DNA of 64,000 nucleotides from Pteria penguin (taxonomy: Eukaryota; Mollusca; Bivalvia; Pterioida; Pteriidae). The notes under the pieces were generated by a model. That model did not search any database and was not told the DNA's origin. It saw only the letters and a list, made by a program, of their open reading frames with translations. How positions within the stretch are numbered: position 1 is the stretch's first letter; each line of letters opens with the position of its first letter. Positions 36,101 through 45,100 of the stretch are shown here, piece by piece. The position numbers and the translations under genes were made by a program. The stretch covers positions 67,456,179-67,520,178 of the forward strand of contig CM068584.1 in the NCBI GenBank assembly GCA_035048485.1, in the 5' to 3' direction.

Positions 36101-39100
36101 AAACAAAGCAGTAAAACGCTAGTTTTTCTTCTGGTAGCAAAAGGGGCATGTGCCCCATCCCCTCTTTTTTCAAAACAGGGGATGGAATGAAGTATTTTTG
36201 TAACCCCCCCCCCTTTTCGATATTTTCCAATGTCGGTTCAAGTGTAGAAACAAAGTATGCAAACACTAGTTTTTCTTCCGACTAGCTTAATTTTTATTGC
36301 TAGCCATATATACATTTATATATAAATCATTATCCCATTTTTTTTTTCATTGCCCGTCAATGCTTTAGAGAAATGACTTCATACTATTTTAAGAGGAGTT
36401 TACGGCACTGTTATATGTTTAATAATGTCTTTTGTCTGTTTTCTTTTTTGCCAATATCTGGTTGTAAAAGTGTCGTAAAAATTTTTATCACATGGTGCTA
36501 TCTATATATATATATATAAGGGCCATCATAAAGTTCATGAGTCAGAGGAAATTCTGGAGATTACTTGACATAGTATAATAAACGCACTGTAGGCTAATGT
36601 GTTTATTTTATTTACAAATATACACAATTTATCTTTTTGGTGGTTTTATTCACACTGTCCCATTCTTATCTAGTGCTTATTCCTTTTCTAGGACTATGTT
36701 CTTTTCTCAATAATTTATTCAAAATGGCCGCTGTTATATAAACATTAGAAGACAACTCGCCCAAAATCAATTCTGACTAGCATACAAACACTGCGATCTT
36801 AAGTCAACCATACAGGAAATAATTAAGAGAGGAAATTGAAGATAGTTGAAAGATAAAAATACATACATGAAATACAAATGTTGAGGTGTTTGCACATATG
36901 TCTACAAAGCTATAACCCCCCTTTCAAATTACAGTACACTGTAGTGAAATAACAATTGGGGTCATTTCTGTATGGGTAACTCACGCCCTTTGAGGGGCCC
37001 CAGGGGTCCAGACTAGACCAAAAATTGCACATGCACAACTAGACCACCCAAACAAGAAGAAACCACAAAGAGGTCTTTGGGATTTATACCCTCAGGGAAA
37101 AAGAAGGCACAGAATCTTGGGACCACACCCCTTTGTGGGGGTCCAAAGTGGTCCAGACTGGACCAAAATTGCACATGTACAACTAGACATCCAACCAAAC
37201 AGGATTAGACTATAATTTAGTCTGTGGGACATATATTGTTAGAGAAAAAGAGGGAACAACATCTTGGAACCACACCCCTTTTGTGGGACCCAGGGGGTCC
37301 GAACTGGACCAAAATTGCACATGTACCACTAAACCACATACCAAACAAGATGAGAATGTTATTGGGTCCCGGGAACATATACCTTTATAGTAGAGGACAT
37401 AACACAATTTTGGGACCACACCCTTTGTGGGACCCCAAGGGGTCCGAACTGGACCAAAATTGCACATGCACAACTAGACCGCCTACCCAGCAAGATCAGA
37501 CCCTAATTAGCTCTCTGAAACATATACCTTCAGAGCAGAAGAGGGAACAAAATTTTGGGACCACGCCCCTTTGTTAGGACCCCAAGTGGTCCGGACCAGA
37601 CCAAAATGGCACATGCATAACTACACCATCTACTTTACAAGATGAGACAATAATTAAGTCTATGAGGCAAATATGTTTAGAGAAGAAGATGGAACAAGAT
37701 TTTGGAACCACGCCCCTTTGTGGGACCTCAGGGAGTCCGAATTGGACCAAAATTGCACATGCACAACTAGACCACCAAACGAACAAGATGAAACCATAAT
37801 TAAGTCTCTGGGACATATACCTTCAGAGAAGAAGAGGGAACAAATAAATTGTTTACGTCCGGACAACGGACAAAGGACCATCGCATGAGCTCGACTGGTC
37901 GAGACCAGTAGAGCTAAAAACTGTAAAACTATACATGTAGGACTTAAACTATACATGTAGGACTTAAACTATACATGTAGGACTTAAACTATACATGTAG
38001 GACTTAAACTATACATGTAGGACTTAAACATATTTTTGATTTAATGTAACTTACCAAATCGTATAGGTTATTTGCATCAATTTTGTGTCAAAATAAGCGG
38101 GCTGTGTTCTTTTATTTTGCTTCATTTTAATTTAGCTTTGCTACCAGTATATAAAAACAATTACATGTATGTTTATATAAACATCTGATCTTGTAGAAAG
38201 AGTACAGAGTAAAATTATGAATCATACAAAAAGTCACATACTTCATCTCTGTAAGAACTGCCCTCTCATTGTTTTTGCTATGATTTTGGAACAAAATAAG
38301 GGGGTACATGTAGGGTAATACAATCTTACTTCACATGAAATCTAACCTGGATACATACATTTTTCTTTAGTTTATTAAGTACATACATGTATGGTATTGT
38401 AGAATGAAAATAAATCAAGTAAATGAGATTTGCAAGTTGTTTTACATTATCATCACTCTAAACATCACATTTTTATGCATATGTACAGGCGATAATTTTA
38501 GTAACCAGTGAATGAGTGACGCAAGACAGCCTTTTCTCTCCTTACGTGTATAAGGGATTTTAAAATTGGCACTGAACCATGAAGGAAAGATATTATAATA
38601 CAAATAAGAAGTATTCATAATCTGCTGATTTACATAAAATTGCCGATGCAATCTAATAGATGATATGTTTGACTCAGAAATTACAAAAATATGAATGATG
38701 CATATTAAGATTCCATAATCTTGATTTCTTTATCAAACGAACACAAATATGGGTAGGTAGTGTTTTAATGTCACCAATTTATTTGTGTCTTATACTTTTC
38801 TCAAATAAAAGAAGAATTTTAAAAAAGCACAACTTTTTCACTAGAATTTTTTTAAGGATAGATAACCCTCAGTTAAGCTAATAATAGCTAAAACATTAAG
38901 TCACCTGGATTGGCCACCCATTCCTGCAATGCTTTCTGTAGACGCCGTACATGTAATGGTTTACTGGCCATACCCACTAGAGCCATGATCTCCAGAAACT
39001 CCTCCTCACCTGCCTCACATAACTGCTGTACGTCATCCCCACCTGTAATATACAGTCATATAAACCTGTAATATACAGTCATATAAATACCTGCTGTACA

Positions 39101-42100
39101 TCGTCCCCACCTGTAATATACAGTCATATATATACCTGCTGTACGTCATCCCCACCTGTAATATACAGTCATATAAACCTGTAATATACAGTCATATAAA
39201 TACCTGCTGTACGTCATCCCCACCTGTAATATACAGTCATATAAACCTGTAATATACAGTCATATAAATACCTGCTGTACGTCATCCCCACCTGTAATAT
39301 ACAGTCATGTAAACCTGTAATATACAGTCATATAAATACCTGCTGTACGTCATCCCCACCTGTAATATACAGTCATGTAAACCTGTAATATACACTACAG
39401 TCATATAAATACCTGCTGTACGTCATCCCCACCTGTAATATACAGTCATATAAACCTGTAATATACAGTCATATAAATACCTGCTGTACGTCATCCCCAC
39501 CTGTAATATACAGTCCTATAAACCTGTAATATAGTCATATAAATACCTGCTGTACATCGTCCCCATCTGTAATATACAGTCATATAAACCTGTAACATAG
39601 TGATATAAATACCTGCTGAACGTCATCCCCACCTGTAATATACAGTCATATAAACCTGTAATATACAGTCATATAAATACCTGCTGTACGTCATCCCCAC
39701 CTGTAATATACAGTCATATAAACCTGTAATATAGTCATATAAATACCTGCTGTACATCGTCCCCACCTGTAATATACAGTCATATAAACCTGTAACATAC
39801 AGTGATATAAATACCTGCTGAACGTCATCCCCACCTGTAATATACAGTCATATAAACCTGTAATATACAGTCATATAAATACCTGCTGAACGTCATCCCC
39901 ACCTGAAATATACAGTCATATAAACCTGTAATATACAGTCATATAAATACCTGCTGTACATCATCCCCACCTGTAATATGCAGTCATATAAACCTGTAAT
40001 ATACAGTCATATAAATACCTGCTGTACATCATTCCCACCTGTAATATACAGTCATATAAATACCTGCTGTACATCATTACCACCTGTAATATACAGTCAT
40101 ATGAACACCTGCCGTACACCTGCTGTGGCATAAAGGTCATGGTCAAGGTCAGTCATGAATCACTCTGTCATTTGAGAGGACTTCATTAATAGAGTACACA
40201 AATAAAATTCGAAGTCTTTATCTTTTATAGTTCATCAGAAGTTATCAGCAAGATATAAGTTTCTGACAGGATAAAAACTGTATGCCCCCAATCGTACGAT
40301 CCAGGGACATAACCATTCTGACAATGATCAATCTACATTACAAAGGAGTGATTGCAAGCAATGATGATGAATGTTAGTATATCTTATTTCCATAGATTTC
40401 ACTATCATCATACCCTGTGCTATAAAAGTCTCGTAATACTGCAGTAAATTGGCCCGCTGAAGAACTCGATACAGTTGCCATTCAGATGTGTTTCTAGGCT
40501 GTATTGTTGTCATGGCAACCAATGGCTGCTCTGAAATGAAGGGTAATATTAAACATATTGGAATTCACATATTTTGTTCATTAAGGACACGGTCCTTGTT
40601 AAACGTTTCTTGACACGGTACAGAATTTCATGAATTGTAATTGATATAGAAGCTGTAGCAATCCTCAGGAGTTTGTGAGAGAATCACCATTTGAAAAACA
40701 ATTTCCTGATGCATAGAGTTACAACTTACATGTTCTGTAGTTATCTAGTTTAGTTACGTAGTTTAGTTATTTAGTTTAGTTACCTAGTTTAGTTACATCC
40801 CATTGAGTTTGCTTAGGTAAACTACCAATGCATTCAAAAGATTCCTCATTGCTTTTTTCTTTGTACATGTATATATGTACATGTACATGTAGTTTTAGGT
40901 TATAAGTAAGTAAATATGGCTACCAAGGACATTTATGGGGCTGCCATGCACATTATATGAGCAGTTAAGCACATTAAATGGTCTGTTAAGAATGTAAACT
41001 ATGGTTTTCAAATCACATTCAGCAGTCCTAAGCATAACAAACAAGAGGCCCAAATGGGCCTATATCGCTCACCTGAGCACAAATTGCTTATTTACAATAA
41101 AATGACATTTAAATGGCATTTAAAATGCTCATTTCAGTAGAAAATTTTGCTTTTTTTCTACAAGACTTTCTATAAGGTTTGGTGATATTTTGTACAGTCG
41201 TTTTGAAGAAGTCCAAAATGTGTCAACAAATCAGAGCCAATGGCGGCCATCTTGGATTACAGATCGGCACAAGAAACACAAAATTGGTAGAGGACCTCAA
41301 GTACTTACTTCCTATGAGGTTTGGTGAAATTCTGTGCAGCGCTTCTGGAGAAGAAGTCGAAAATGTGTCAACCAATCAGAGCCATTGGCGGCCATCTTGG
41401 ATTACAGATCGGCAAAAAAAAAAAAACTTGGTAGAGGACCTTGAGTACTTACTTCCTATGAAGTTTGGTGAAATTCTGTGCAGCAGTTCTGGAGGAGAAG
41501 TCGAAAATGTGTCAAACAATCAGAGCCAATGGCGGCCATCTTGGATTACGGACTGGCATAAAAAACACAAACTTTGTAGAGGACCTGGAGTACTTACTTT
41601 CTATGAAGTTTGGTGAAATTCTGTGCAGCGGTTCTGGAGAAGAAGTCAAAAATGTGTCAACCAATCAGAGCCAATGGCGGCCATCTTGGATCCCGGATCG
41701 GCATAAAAAACACAAACTTGGTAGAGGACTTTGAGTACTTACTTCCTATGAAGTTTGGTGAAATTCTGTGCAGCGGTTCTGGAGGAGAAGTCGAAAATGT
41801 GTCAACCAATCAGAGCCAATGGCGGCCATCTTGGATCACGGATCGGCATAAAAAACACAAACTTTGTAGAGGACCTTGAGTACTTACTTCCTATGGAGTT
41901 TGGTGAAATTCTGTGCAGCGGTTCTGGAGAAGAAGTCGAAAATGTAGAAAAGTTAATGACGGACGACGGACGCTGCTCTATGACAATAGCTACGCTCAAG
42001 TGAGCTAAAAAGCAAACTTCATGTTTACACCATGTTAATAGGTCTGCACTCAACTGTAATGTCAGCTTATGTGGCCTATCATCTCTATGTACAAGTCTTT

Positions 42101-45100
42101 GCTGTAAACAGGATTACCAAGAGTTACCTCCCCATTACTTTGTTCTGTTAAATTTCAAATTTTTGTCTTGTGCAATATAATAAGAATGAAATTAGAGTAA
42201 AAACTTCTCTTTCCATGCTAACAAAACCTTCATCAAATAACAGATTGTATATATTAGTTTGCAGAAAATGTTTCTATTCCTGGGGACAAACTTAACACTA
42301 ATTAGTTGGCTTCTGTGTTACTAGCAGTACCACCTTCTCCTCTACAATACAATCAGCCTCATATTGCACATTTTTAGGATTAGAAATTAATGTTGTTATT
42401 AATTCCTCATTTGAGTACATGATACATGTCATATTATTTCATCTGTCATCACACTGTTTTCATAGATCAATCAGTTTCATTTTCAAGTTTCAGTGTGGAA
42501 TTTAATTTGTGCAATTTTGGATAAATTGACAAAATATTAAAAAGACTGAACTGACATAAAACAAAGACATCATCTGCAGAGACAATGAATGAGACACATA
42601 CTGATGGCCGAGACTTTATATAAATGGTGCACAAACTGATGCTGAGATCTTATACAAGTGGCATATATAATGGTCCGAACAAAAGATAAAAATTCAGGAA
42701 ATTCAGTTCAATTCAATAAAGAAATGCAGGAATAACAAATAAAGACGAGTCAATATATCAATGACCAATACCAGACACAAGCAATACTGACCAGCACTAG
42801 ACACAAGGAGCACTGACCAGCACTAGACACAAGCAGCACTGACCAGCACTAGACACAAGGAGCACTGACCAGTACTAGACACAAGCAGCACTGACCAGCA
42901 CTAGACACAAGCAGCACTGACCAGCACTAGACACAAGCAGCACTGACTTCATGGAAGGCTATAGAAATAAAGGACAAGTACTAGACACAAGAAGCACTGA
43001 CCCATTAAAAGATATTTGATACTTGGTCTTAAAGGTTTATCATAATGGTATTTGGTTCTAGTAGAAATGTACACAGAAGAAATACATGTACATGTACACA
43101 GTAGAAATGCATGTACACAGTAGAAATACATGTACACAGTAGTAATACATGTACACAGTAGAAATACATGTACACAGTAGTAATACATGTACACAGTAGT
43201 AATACCACCTACACAGTAGTAATACATGTACACAGTAGTAATACCACCTACACAGTAGTAATACATGTACACAGTAGTAATACCACCTACACAGTAGTAA
43301 TACCACCTACACAGTAGTAATACATGTACACAGTAGTAATACCACCTACACAGTAGTAATACATGTACACAGTAGTAATACCACCTACACAGTAGTAATA
43401 CCACCTACACAGTAGTAATACATGTACACAGTAGTAATACCACCTACACAGTAGTAATACATGTACACAGTAGTAATACCACCTACACAGTAGTAATACA
43501 TGTACACAGTAGTAATACCACCTACACAGTAGTAATACCACCTACACAGTAGTAATACATGTACACAGTAGTAATACCACCTACACAGTAGTAATACCAC
43601 CTACACAGTAGTAATACATGTACACAGTAGTAATACCACCTACACAGTAGTAATACCACCTACACAGTAGTAATACATGTACACAGTAGTAATACCACCT
43701 ACACAGTAGTAATACCACCTACACAGTAGTAATACATGTACACAGTAGTAATACCACCTACACAGTAGTGATACATGTACACAGTAGTAATACCACCTAC
43801 ACAGTAGTAATACATGTACACAGTAGTAATACCACCTACACAGTAGTAATATATGTACACTGTAGTAATACCACCTACACAGTTGTAATACATGTACACA
43901 GTAGTAATACCACCTACACAGTAGTAATACATGTACACAGTAGTAATACCACCTACACAGTAGTAATACATGTACACAGTAGTAATACCACCTACACAGT
44001 AGTAATACATGTACACTGTAGTAATACATGTACACAGTAGTAATACATTTACACTGTAGAAATACATATACACAGTAGTAATACATGTACACTGTAGTAA
44101 TACCACCTACACAGTAGTAATACATGTACACAGTAGTAATACATGTACACTGTAGTAATACATGTACACTGTAGTAATACCACCTACACAGTAGTAATAC
44201 CACCTACACAGTAGTAATACATGTACACTGTAGTAATACCACCTACACGGTAGTAATACATGTACACAGTAGTAATACCACCTACACAGTAGTAATACAT
44301 GTACACTGTAGTAATACCACCTACACAGTAGTAATACATGTACACAGTAGTAATACCACCTACACAGTAGTAATACATGTACACTGTAGTAATACATGTA
44401 CACAGTAGTAATACATGTACACAGTAGTAATACATGTACACTGTAGTAATACCACCTACACAGTAGTAATACCACCTACACAGTAGTAATACATGTACAC
44501 TGTAGTAATACCACCTACACAGTAGTAATACATGTACACAGTAGTAATACCACCTACACAGTAGTAATACCACCTACACAGTATAAATACATGTACACAG
44601 TAGTAATACCACCTACACTGTAGTAATACCACCTACACAGTAGTAATACATGTACACAGTAGTAATACCACCTACACAGTAGTAATACCACCTACACAGT
44701 AGAAATACATATACACAGTAGTAATACATGTACACAGTAGTAATACATGCACACAGTAGTAATACCACCTACACAGTAGTAATACCACTTACACTGTCAG
44801 CTCAGTTTTCTGAGAGTTCATAATAATGATAATATCGGTGAAAAATTAATTTAGTTGGAAGAACAATCATTTAATTTTACATGTAACATGCATTTTGATT
44901 GGTTCAAAAATTAATGGTATATCTCATCAAAGAAATTTTACTTCCTGCGTTTTGATAACTGTGATGTCAATATACTGAAACCACAGTGGCAGAAGTTTAG
45001 AGACGTTGAGAAATAGTGCAGACATCAAGTAACAATTCCTGAGAATATAAAACATGTTTTACAGGAATTAAATAAGGAATGAATCTAATACGATGGAGAC

